A program made the translations under genes and the position numbers. This document shows, one piece after another, positions 1 through 5,952 of a stretch of DNA of 6,467 bases (position 1 is its first letter; every line of letters starts with the position of its first letter). The stretch is taken from NCBI GenBank assembly GCA_902795665.1, contig CADBMA010000140.1, forward strand, positions 1 to 6,467, written 5' to 3'. The DNA comes from an uncultured Rhodospirillales bacterium. Its GTDB lineage: Bacteria; Pseudomonadota; Alphaproteobacteria; RF32; CAG-239. Under the pieces are notes generated by a model. The model was not told the DNA's origin. It did not search any database and saw only the letters and a program-made list of their open reading frames with translations.

Positions 1-518
1 AAATGCGGATCGTTTTGTGCCCCGCCATGCCCCGGAATATGTTTAATACAAGGACAAATTCCATTGCGGCAATATGTATCTATCATAACTTTTCCATGCT
101 CGCTGATACACGAAGAAAAACAACGCGATTTCAAGACTTCATGAGTATAATCATGTGCCATATCCAAAACTGGCGCATAGTTAAAATTAATGCCGGCTTC
201 ATGCAAATCTTCTGCAATTAAAATTGCATGAGCACGGGTAATATCCAACGGTAATTGCCCCAAAACATATTGTGATGCATAAGAACGCCATTCCGGCTCA
301 CCCATGCGCCGAACTCTCCCCCCCTCTTGATCAACTGCAACAATTGCATTTTGACCAAGTATATCTTTGATATTGGAAGTCAATTGTCGCACCTGCTGCC
401 GGTTTATAATGTTGCGGCCAAACAGCGAAACCCCTACCGGCTGCAGCTTTTCCAACAACTTAACCTCTTCTTGGCTAAGCTCAGGACCGGAAATTGATGC
501 CAAAACTGCCGTTGTCAT
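1..518 (-). CDS. nagZ: Beta-N-acetylhexosaminidase NagZ (GH3), N-terminal part, cut by window edge
   Basis: Cytoplasmic glycoside hydrolase family 3 enzyme. It removes N-acetylglucosamine from 1,6-anhydro-MurNAc muropeptides in peptidoglycan recycling. Reading from the ATG at 518, 172 codons are present; the family is about 330-350 residues, so roughly half is missing to the left. Visible motifs: a PVGVSLFGRN segment (residues 27-36); VDQEGGRVRRMGEPEWRSY (62-80), the substrate-binding DQEGGRV block in its alphaproteobacterial form; NYAPVLDM (113-120); an SRCF element (131-134); and KHIPGHG at 159-165 followed by D170-P-H172. That last stretch is the flexible catalytic loop, and D170/H172 match the Asp-His general acid/base dyad of NagZ, usually written DSH or DTH. 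The start is supported by GGAGAG four bases upstream. One base separates it from the stop of the M50 gene, so it is the third gene of an operon. Cysteine is unusually frequent between residues 133 and 157. The identification is firm; completeness of the C-terminus cannot be judged. Confidence 0.95.
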   Translation of the reverse strand, partial: MTTAVLASISGPELSQEEVKLLEKLQPVGVSLFGRNIINRQQVRQLTSNIKDILGQNAIVAVDQEGGRVRRMGEPEWRSYASQYVLGQLPLDITRAHAILIAEDLHEAGINFNYAPVLDMAHDYTHEVLKSRCFSSCISEHGKVMIDTYCRNGICPCIKHIPGHGGAQNDPH

Positions 519-519
519 A

Positions 520-1140
520 CTACTCTCCAAGCACCAAATTAAACATTGTTTCCATATATTGCCCCAACGGATCAAATTCTGAAAATCCTAATACTTTCGC
601 CACAACCGGCAGACCGACAATCAATATCAGTACAGCAATCATTCCTTCTCTTTCCGCTGCCATATATCGGCGCGCCCAACCACGATTTATCCATCCAAAC
701 AACATCTTTGAACCATCTAAAGGGGGAAAAGGGAGAATGTTAAGAAAAATCAATGCCAAATTAATCATAATCAAATTGGCACAAAAAGTATTTGGCATAA
801 TCTTAAAAATCAGCACCGCCAAAATTGCCAAAATTGCATTAACAACAACACCGGCTGAAGCCACAATAACCGTATCACGGCGTATATTTCTGAGACGTCC
901 GAAATTAACCGGAACCGGTTTGGCCCACCCAAACAAAAAAGGCGAATGCAGCTGCCACAAAATTAATGGCAATATCACCGTTCCGAACATATCAATATGC
1001 TGTATCGGATTAAGCGACAGACGACCGCAGCGATATGCTGTATCGTCACCAAGCTTCAGCGCTGCATACCCATGTGCAACTTCATGCAGCACAACCGCCA
1101 TCAAAACCGGAATGAATGTATCTAAAACCTCAGTCAGCAT
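520..1140 (-). CDS. Site-2-protease-like M50 family membrane metallopeptidase
   Basis: Predicted intramembrane zinc protease of 206 residues. The metal site is visible: HEVAH (H19, E20, H23) sits in the first hydrophobic segment as HExxH, and NILPFPPLDG (134-143) is the NxxPxxxLDG motif whose Asp142 is the third zinc ligand. Hydrophobic segments lie at about 8-26, 52-68, 92-115, 121-138 and 167-185. The short form, without PDZ or CBS domains, matches the compact M50 group typified by YwhC/YdiL-like proteins, whose substrates are mostly unknown. The ATG follows the TAG stop of the SPOR gene with no spacer. I see no convincing Shine-Dalgarno sequence, only a run of seven A residues, so translation probably depends on coupling to the SPOR gene. 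The next gene, nagZ, starts one base after this stop. The context suggests an envelope role, possibly cleaving a membrane-anchored regulator or remnant signal peptides; no substrate can be named. The fold assignment is secure and the biological role is not. Confidence 0.9.
   Translation of the reverse strand: MLTEVLDTFIPVLMAVVLHEVAHGYAALKLGDDTAYRCGRLSLNPIQHIDMFGTVILPLILWQLHSPFLFGWAKPVPVNFGRLRNIRRDTVIVASAGVVVNAILAILAVLIFKIMPNTFCANLIMINLALIFLNILPFPPLDGSKMLFGWINRGWARRYMAAEREGMIAVLILIVGLPVVAKVLGFSEFDPLGQYMETMFNLVLGE
523..528 (-). promoter_or_regulatory. Ribosome binding site of nagZ
   Basis: On the minus strand the sequence reads GGAGAG, then TAGT, then the nagZ ATG at 518. The site lies inside the last codons of the M50 peptidase gene and overlaps its TAG stop (522-520). 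It fixes the nagZ start and suggests re-initiation by ribosomes finishing the upstream gene. Confidence 0.7.
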
Positions 1141-1974
1141 CTATTTTTTTGCAACAAAGCAGCTGCCACCAGATGTTTTTAGCTTATTACAAAAATCCGT
1201 AGCCGCATCTTTAGAAGCAAAACTACCTGCCTTCAAACGATAAAATGTTCCTTTAGCTCCCAAATTTGCAGCCTCTATTTCATAAGGCAAATCACCTAGC
1301 ATCGGATATTTTTTAGACATGGTTGCCCAAGATTTTTCAACAGCAGCCTTGTTTGGCGAAGACATTAACTGCACTTGCCAACTGCCTTTTTTTATCTCAG
1401 TTGGAACAACCTTATCAACATCAACTGCCGAAACCCCGGCCACTACTTTCTCTTGCACTGCTTCTTTTTTGGGCTGCTCAATTTGAGCTGTTTCTTCCTC
1501 TGGTGTTGCAGCTTTTTGTGTTAAAGATTCAATAGCTTCTGTTTTCACCGTCTCAACCGCTGCCTCCTCGACTAATTGTTCAATTCCTTTAGCATTAGGT
1601 TCTTCAACAGATTGAACAATATTTTCATCTTCATTTTCCGGAGTCTTTTTTTCAATAATGTCATAAACCGTGCGTTCTTGCGATGCCAACTCAATATCTC
1701 CCGGCTCTGACGGCTGAATTTTCACAACTGTCTGCGGACGCGTAATAATCGGAATATTATCTGTTCCGCTACCATGATATTGCGGCGCCAAAACAAACCA
1801 CCCCACAATTCCGGCCATTGCTAAACCTGCCAACGCTCCTATAAACAGGCTGCGGGAATTATTAACTTCGTTCTTACGCTCCTCCAAATCAAAATTTATC
1901 TGCTTTTGACGAAACTCATTCAAAACTTCTTCTTCATCGTCACGGCGGAAATTGTTCGGAAAATTATTAAGCAT
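1141..1974 (-). CDS. Bitopic inner-membrane protein with C-terminal SPOR domain
   Basis: A 277-residue protein with a cytoplasmic charged head (about 1-41, rich in Asp/Glu/Arg), one transmembrane helix at about 42-62 (LFIGALAGLAMAGIVGWFVL), a long acidic Glu/Ala/Pro/Thr-rich linker of low complexity (about 65-195), and a SPOR domain (197-277) starting GSWQVQLMSS and including FYRLKAGSF. SPOR domains bind glycan strands lacking stem peptides, usually at the division septum, so this is probably a periplasm-facing cell-wall or division protein. Two cysteines in the domain (C262 and C272) could form a disulfide in the periplasm. The ATG at 1974 is chosen because GAGGAGG lies six bases upstream. 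A longer reading from 2007 would add 11 residues, but its start lies upstream of this strong ribosome site. It is the first gene of the SPOR-M50-nagZ operon. A SPOR protein just before nagZ is a recurring alphaproteobacterial arrangement. Its specific division role is inferred. Confidence 0.88.
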   Translation of the reverse strand: MLNNFPNNFRRDDEEEVLNEFRQKQINFDLEERKNEVNNSRSLFIGALAGLAMAGIVGWFVLAPQYHGSGTDNIPIITRPQTVVKIQPSEPGDIELASQERTVYDIIEKKTPENEDENIVQSVEEPNAKGIEQLVEEAAVETVKTEAIESLTQKAATPEEETAQIEQPKKEAVQEKVVAGVSAVDVDKVVPTEIKKGSWQVQLMSSPNKAAVEKSWATMSKKYPMLGDLPYEIEAANLGAKGTFYRLKAGSFASKDAATDFCNKLKTSGGSCFVAKK

Positions 1975-1980
1975 AAACTG

Positions 1981-1987
1981 CCTCCTC
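1981..1987 (-). promoter_or_regulatory. Strong ribosome binding site that sets the SPOR gene start
   Basis: On the minus strand the sequence is GAGGAGG, six bases before the ATG at 1974. It is close to the anti-Shine-Dalgarno complement and argues against the upstream in-frame start at 2007, which would place this site inside the coding region. Confidence 0.8.
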
Positions 1988-1994
1988 AAAAATT

Positions 1995-2019
1995 TTACTT
2001 TGCACAAGCTTAAAAGTAA
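1995..2019. repeat. Short inverted repeat in the divergent promoter region
   Basis: TTACTTT at 1995-2001 and its exact complement AAAGTAA at 2013-2019 flank an 11-base centre. The repeat lies between the SPOR gene's ribosome site and its candidate -10 box, at about the predicted transcription start, where a repressor could bind. Seven base pairs in AT-rich DNA may arise by chance, so this is a weak operator or hairpin candidate. Confidence 0.25.
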
Positions 2020-2024
2020 TATAC

Positions 2025-2030
2025 ATTATA
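2025..2030 (-). promoter_or_regulatory. Candidate -10 box for the SPOR-M50-nagZ operon
   Basis: The minus strand reads TATAAT exactly, in the 84-bp gap between the divergent SPOR and xthA genes. Transcription would begin near 2018, giving a leader of about 44 bases before the ATG at 1974. No good -35 hexamer is found about 17 bases upstream (2048-2053 reads TATGCC on that strand), and AT-rich DNA produces such hexamers by chance, so this is only a plausible site. A plus-strand TATAAA (2027-2032) overlaps it and could serve xthA, which would make the two promoters mutually exclusive. Confidence 0.4.
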
Positions 2031-2058
2031 AAAGATAAAATAGTAAAGGCATAAATTT

Positions 2059-2859
2059 ATGAAAATTGCAACATTCAATGTAAATTCTATCAACGCCAGA
2101 ATTGAAAACCTGTGCAAATGGCTAAAGTCTGACGCTCCGGACATTGTGCTTTTACAAGAAATAAAGTCCGAATTTAATAATTTTCCGTTTTTTGAATTGC
2201 AAACCTGTGGTTATAACGCCGCTATTCTCGGCCAAAAAAGCTATAATGGCGTCGCAGTTTTGAGCCGCGGAAAAATAAAAGTTGTCCACGAAAATTTACC
2301 TTCATTTCCTGATGAACAAGCTCGTTTTTTAGAGGCCGACATTATACTAAACAATCATAACTACCGTGTCGCATCTGTATATGTTCCCAATGGCAATCCT
2401 CCTTATAATAATGCAGCCGACACTTCCAAGTTCGATTATAAACTGCAGTGGATGGACGCTTTTGTAGAACACGTTAAAAGCTTGTCCCAAATATCTCAAC
2501 CAACAATTATCGGCGGCGATTTTAATGTAATTATGAGCGCAAAAGATGTCTGGGATACCAAACCGTTTATCGGAAATGCATTATTTCGTTCTGAAGTTCA
2601 AAACCGCCTAAAAAAACTGGCATTTTACGGTTTTTATGACGCTTTTCGCTGTTTATCACCTGATGATTCAGGTTATACTTTTTGGGATTATACTTCCAAT
2701 TCTTTTCAGGCTGATTACGGAATGCGCATTGACTATCTTTGGCTTAATGCACCTGCCGTTGACAATCTGATCTCTTGCATAGTTGATAAAAATCCACGCC
2801 AAAATGACAAACCCTCTGACCACACACCTCTAATTGCGGAGCTGGCTCAAAATGTATAA
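2059..2859 (+). CDS. xthA: Exodeoxyribonuclease III (AP endonuclease, Xth family)
   Basis: A 266-residue Mg-dependent cytoplasmic DNA repair enzyme. It cuts 5' to abasic sites and removes 3' blocking groups or nucleotides in base-excision repair. The catalytic set of the exonuclease/endonuclease/phosphatase fold is intact: N7 in FNVNS, E34 in LLQEIK (the metal ligand, same number as E. coli ExoIII E34), Y108 in VYVPNG, D154 and N156 in GGDFNV, the MRIDYLW segment with D225, and D254-H255 in SDHTPL. Length matches the family (about 255-270). The ATG is preceded by a modest AAAGG about nine bases upstream. The gene diverges from the SPOR operon and its end overlaps the S41 peptidase start by 8 bases (2852-2859), so the two are probably co-transcribed. 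I see nothing degenerate. The symbol could also be written xth; family-level identification is firm. Confidence 0.96.
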   Translation: MKIATFNVNSINARIENLCKWLKSDAPDIVLLQEIKSEFNNFPFFELQTCGYNAAILGQKSYNGVAVLSRGKIKVVHENLPSFPDEQARFLEADIILNNHNYRVASVYVPNGNPPYNNAADTSKFDYKLQWMDAFVEHVKSLSQISQPTIIGGDFNVIMSAKDVWDTKPFIGNALFRSEVQNRLKKLAFYGFYDAFRCLSPDDSGYTFWDYTSNSFQADYGMRIDYLWLNAPAVDNLISCIVDKNPRQNDKPSDHTPLIAELAQNV

Positions 2860-3922
2860 AAAAACTCTCTTCGCAATATCCATAATTTTTACTGCTTATA
2901 CCGCTCAAGCTGATGATAAGTCTTTCTTGGCAACAGTATTTACTACTATATCTGATAAACACCTAACCGAAGTTGCCAGCGAAGATTTGTCCGTATCCGG
3001 ATTGAAAGTATTATCCTCAATTGATAAAAATCTTACCTTTGCAAACGGCAAAGATATGGTATATCTATACTATAAAGGAAAATCAGCCGCCATGTGGCGC
3101 AAGCCCAAAAATAACAAAGATACAAAAGCATGGGCAAGCTTGGTCGTAGAAATAATTGAAAAAGCTGCTAAAATTTCCCCAACCGTTAACCAACAAAAAG
3201 AAGATATCGCCGAAAAAGTTATTCACGATTCGGTTGATGCTCTTCAAGATCATTCTCAATATCATTTTGCCGAAGAGCCTGACAAAGATATATCACAAGA
3301 CCGTTTCTCTGCCCAAAGCTATGATAATATTTTATATGTGCGCATAAAAGAATTTGGCACCAACACTCCAAAATTGTTTAGAAATGCCATTATATCTCGT
3401 CCTCACACATCAGGCATTATACTAGACTTGCGCGGCAATCACGGAGGACAGCTCAGCTCTGCAATAGAAATCGCCCAAATGTTTATCGATGACGGAATTA
3501 TTGTCAGCACAATAGGAAGAGGCGACGAAGCTGTAAAATATTATGTGGCTCATACTCAACCGCAAATTATAAATTTACCGCTGGCTGTCTTGATTGATAA
3601 AAATACTGCATCATCAGCTGAAATGCTGGCTGCAGCACTTCAAGAACAAATTCAAGCCACAATTATCGGTACTATAAGTTATGGCAAAGGCACCATTCAA
3701 GATACTTTTGTATTTGATAACGGAGGACGTTTGGCTCTTACTACTGCAGAATTTTTTGCCCCTTCCGGTAGCAAAATTGAAAAAATCGGCATACTTCCGG
3801 ATTATTGCATTCTCAATGATCAACAGCTCACCAATAATTCATGCTCGCAGCAAAAACGTGAAGGACGACCGTTTGATGTAGATTTTGCTCAAAAAATTCT
3901 CAAGAAAAAAATCGACGGCTAA
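2852..3922 (+). CDS. Exported S41 family serine peptidase (Ctp/tail-specific protease type), apparently without PDZ domain
   Basis: A 356-residue protein with an N-terminal signal sequence (MYKKTLFAISIIFTAYTAQA, cleavage probably after residue 20), so likely periplasmic. Family S41 enzymes cut proteins near their C-termini with a Ser-Lys dyad. The catalytic set is visible: Ser254 in NTASSAEM, Lys279 in YGKGTIQ and Gln283, with the same 25- and 4-residue spacing as S309/K334/Q338 of Bacillus CtpB. GIILDLRGNHGGQLSSA (about 188-204) is the conserved LRxNxGG block. VDALQDHSQYHF (about 128-139) resembles the LDPHSxY helix that normally precedes the PDZ domain. Here it is followed after only about 20 residues by the core strand ILYVRIKEF, leaving no room for a PDZ domain. 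The only two cysteines in the protein (C319 and C331) lie in the tail and may pair. The start is the ATG at 2852, inside the end of xthA, with GGAG about ten bases upstream; an in-frame TTG at 2834 would spoil the signal peptide. The substrate is unknown. Confidence 0.88.
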   Translation: MYKKTLFAISIIFTAYTAQADDKSFLATVFTTISDKHLTEVASEDLSVSGLKVLSSIDKNLTFANGKDMVYLYYKGKSAAMWRKPKNNKDTKAWASLVVEIIEKAAKISPTVNQQKEDIAEKVIHDSVDALQDHSQYHFAEEPDKDISQDRFSAQSYDNILYVRIKEFGTNTPKLFRNAIISRPHTSGIILDLRGNHGGQLSSAIEIAQMFIDDGIIVSTIGRGDEAVKYYVAHTQPQIINLPLAVLIDKNTASSAEMLAAALQEQIQATIIGTISYGKGTIQDTFVFDNGGRLALTTAEFFAPSGSKIEKIGILPDYCILNDQQLTNNSCSQQKREGRPFDVDFAQKILKKKIDG

Positions 3923-4322
3923 AACTAAAATAACTATGAGCCACATAAAGAAAAATCGCAATAAAAAATACATATAGCGCCTGTGCTACAAGCTCATCAA
4001 TCAAACATACATCAACCATAATATACATAGCAACATAGTTGATTAACAAAACCAATAAATAAACTGACCAAGCTTTAATATATTCTGCCCGCAGATTTCC
4101 CAAAGAACGAAAAACATAATACTTTTGCGTAAGAATAGAAACATTGGTTGAGACGATATATCCTATTATTAACGCTAGTTGGTATGAAATTTTAATCCCC
4201 GCCACCATAATTGCAAATAGCAGATACGAAAATATGGTATTAAATCCACCGACCAACAAAAAGCGCAGCTTTTGCGGAAGAACAAACCAAATATTCTCAA
4301 GCCTTTTATACAATTTTATCAT
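3900..4322 (-). CDS. GtrA-family four-helix membrane protein
   Basis: A 140-residue integral membrane protein. GtrA-family members accompany glycan-modifying transferases and are thought to move polyprenyl-linked sugars across the inner membrane. The signature is visible: LRFLLVGGFNTIFSYLLF (about 19-36) opens helix one, followed by helices at about 47-66, 83-104 and 109-130, then an aromatic-basic ending (YFSFSRRFF). YYVFRS (68-73) corresponds to the loop after helix two that is typical of the family. Length is normal. The ATG at 4322 has AAGGA five bases upstream and lies one base after the stop of the polytopic membrane gene, so it is the last gene of that operon. Its stop codon lies inside the convergent S41 peptidase gene, giving a 23-bp 3' overlap. 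Other GtrA-family proteins act in teichoic acid or arabinogalactan pathways, so the exact sugar donor is not predictable. Confidence 0.88.
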   Translation of the reverse strand: MIKLYKRLENIWFVLPQKLRFLLVGGFNTIFSYLLFAIMVAGIKISYQLALIIGYIVSTNVSILTQKYYVFRSLGNLRAEYIKAWSVYLLVLLINYVAMYIMVDVCLIDELVAQALYVFFIAIFLYVAHSYFSFSRRFFS

Positions 4323-4323
4323 C

Positions 4324-5952
4324 TCATTCCTTCAACAGATATAACCTGTAAGTTTTGTTCTCATAAACAATTTCAGCTCCTTTTTGTGCAGCATATTCAG
4401 GGTTATCAATCTTATTAACTAAAATATAATCACCAATTTCAGGCTTACCGATAATTGTTTCCGGCCGCACATAGTTTTCATTAACATACTGCCTTAAATC
4501 CCAAAGCGCATCACTTTTAAATTTAAGTTTCATATCCGGTACAAGATATTTTAATGCCGCAGCCCAACTCTCCATTGTCCACCATTTATAATCCTTCGAT
4601 TTGGAAGAGTATAAAAACACCACTGTTTCATCACCAGCCTTTGCAGCAATTACTTCTGCCATCGCCAATCTATCTTGCCCTTGACGCAAATTATAGGTAT
4701 TATAATTTATAGCTCCGGAAACCACTGTAATCAAAACCGCAACTATTGCCAATACTTTCCAATTACCACAATTTGCAAATATATAGCTCACACAAAATAC
4801 GACCGGCAAATACAGATAATAAGATAAAAAACAATCTGAAGTCGGACAAATCTGCATATAAAAAACTATCACAAAAGTTACAATCGCCGAGCCGATAACC
4901 GAACCTTCTTTCAATAAAAACATTTGTTTTCCGCAAGATATTTTATAAAACATTATTCCTACTGATGCCAACACAACAAACAACTCTATTGCATAACATT
5001 TTATGACTTCAATAAGCGGATAAACATGGGTATCAATATAACGGTTTTCCATTGTTCCATATACCGTAAATATCATAAACCCCGTAGCATATAAAAACAT
5101 ACTCACAAACATCAGATATTCCAGCGGAAATTGACGCAATGTCTTTATCGGGTGCCAAAATGAATCTATTGTTATTTTTTCCTCAACAATCGCCGCCACC
5201 AGTAAATAAATTATCAATCCCAAATAAAACAGTATGACTGTTTCTTTGCTATACATTGCCACATTCATACACAAAAGAAAATATAACAAATATCTCGATT
5301 TTTGCTCTTTTTGATACTCAATCAACGCCAGCAAACTCAAAACTGTAAAAATTATTATATTTTGTTCCGGAAAAATAGCACTATTAATCCAAAATACCGC
5401 CGGAACAAAATTGATTACAGACAAACAAACCAATCGAGTTACCGTTGGAATAAACATCAACAATTTATATAGCACCCCCATAATTATGACCTGTTTCAGT
5501 ACAGCATAACACCCTAAAACCGTATAATTATTAGAAATCCCGAACATGATGTTATAATCAAAGGCTTGCAGCGGAGTAAATCGCCATTCCTTAAACACCG
5601 CTTTGGTACCTTGTTTCATTGTCTCAACAAAATCTTGTGACATACTGTCAAAACTGCTGAAAATTGACTTTTCAGTGCAGAATAAACAGACACAATACGC
5701 TCCGAGCGAAATTGCTAGAAGCAAAAATCCTAACATATTTTTACCGTTCTTGCCCGCAAAAATATATTTCTTATTCGGAATAAATGAGGAATAACTTCCG
5801 GCAAAACAAATCTTCACCACTGCCCAATTTAACAATAGAATAACCATCAGCCATATAACGTATTGGTACAAATTTTCATATCTGAAGTAATAAGCAAAAT
5901 TATTATAAATATTACTCAAAATATTGTCTCTGAATAACTGTTCTGTCATCAT
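4324..5952 (-). CDS. Polytopic membrane protein, probable GT-C type glycosyltransferase
   Basis: A protein of 542 residues from the chosen start, with about 11-12 hydrophobic helices between residues 29 and 416 and a soluble C-terminal region (about 417-542). No exact family is recognised. Features recalling GT-C enzymes, which use polyprenyl-phosphate sugars on the outer face of the inner membrane, are: an extracytoplasmic loop after helix two with acidic residues (D102 and D107 in FDSMSQDF) followed by KEWRFTPLQAFDYN, like the RfxPL motif of such proteins; and AMYSKETVILF (about 232-242), like the SKE motif of PMT/TMTC-type proteins. The catalytic residue is not proven. It lies between a family 2 glycosyltransferase and a GtrA protein, consistent with a gtr-type transferase. 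The start is uncertain: ATGs at 5976, 5964, 5952 and 5949 are all possible. I chose 5952 because it makes an ATGA overlap with the upstream stop and has a weak GGA about seven bases ahead. An oligosaccharide polymerase or ligase is an alternative. Confidence 0.75.
   Translation of the reverse strand: MMTEQLFRDNILSNIYNNFAYYFRYENLYQYVIWLMVILLLNWAVVKICFAGSYSSFIPNKKYIFAGKNGKNMLGFLLLAISLGAYCVCLFCTEKSIFSSFDSMSQDFVETMKQGTKAVFKEWRFTPLQAFDYNIMFGISNNYTVLGCYAVLKQVIIMGVLYKLLMFIPTVTRLVCLSVINFVPAVFWINSAIFPEQNIIIFTVLSLLALIEYQKEQKSRYLLYFLLCMNVAMYSKETVILFYLGLIIYLLVAAIVEEKITIDSFWHPIKTLRQFPLEYLMFVSMFLYATGFMIFTVYGTMENRYIDTHVYPLIEVIKCYAIELFVVLASVGIMFYKISCGKQMFLLKEGSVIGSAIVTFVIVFYMQICPTSDCFLSYYLYLPVVFCVSYIFANCGNWKVLAIVAVLITVVSGAINYNTYNLRQGQDRLAMAEVIAAKAGDETVVFLYSSKSKDYKWWTMESWAAALKYLVPDMKLKFKSDALWDLRQYVNENYVRPETIIGKPEIGDYILVNKIDNPEYAAQKGAEIVYENKTYRLYLLKE
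4328..4332 (-). promoter_or_regulatory. Ribosome binding site of the GtrA-family gene
   Basis: The minus strand reads AAGGA, five bases before the ATG at 4322. It lies within the final codons of the upstream membrane gene and confirms the GtrA start despite the one-base intergenic gap. Confidence 0.65.

Noticed and set aside
3..221. Plus-strand frame of 72 codons at the left edge
   Set aside because: The minus strand here encodes NagZ with its catalytic loop motifs; the plus frame has no recognisable features.
820..845. Short direct repeat (AAAATTGCCAAAATTGCA)
   Set aside because: It encodes the Ala-Ile-Leu-Ala-Ile-Leu run of an M50 transmembrane helix and is explained by protein composition.
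494..1243. Open plus-strand frame of 249 codons across the left operon
   Set aside because: It lies antisense to the M50 peptidase, whose HEVAH and LDG motifs are clear, and extends over the SPOR gene's end. Its translation is low-complexity with no domain signal, so it is a shadow frame.
1975..2007. Eleven-residue N-terminal extension of the SPOR protein
   Set aside because: The strong GAGGAGG site lies inside this extension, six bases before the ATG at 1974, which makes the shorter form far more likely.
2744..2962. Minus-strand frame of 72 codons over the xthA/S41 junction
   Set aside because: It is antisense to the ends of two well-supported genes, including the ExoIII SDH motif, and has no ribosome site or domain.
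3156..3347. Small frames on both strands inside the S41 gene
   Set aside because: All lie within the strongly supported S41 coding region and have lysine- or isoleucine-rich translations typical of AT-rich shadow frames.
3890..3960. Possible rho-independent terminator between the convergent genes
   Set aside because: A and T runs are present, but I could not find a stable stem next to a T run on either strand.
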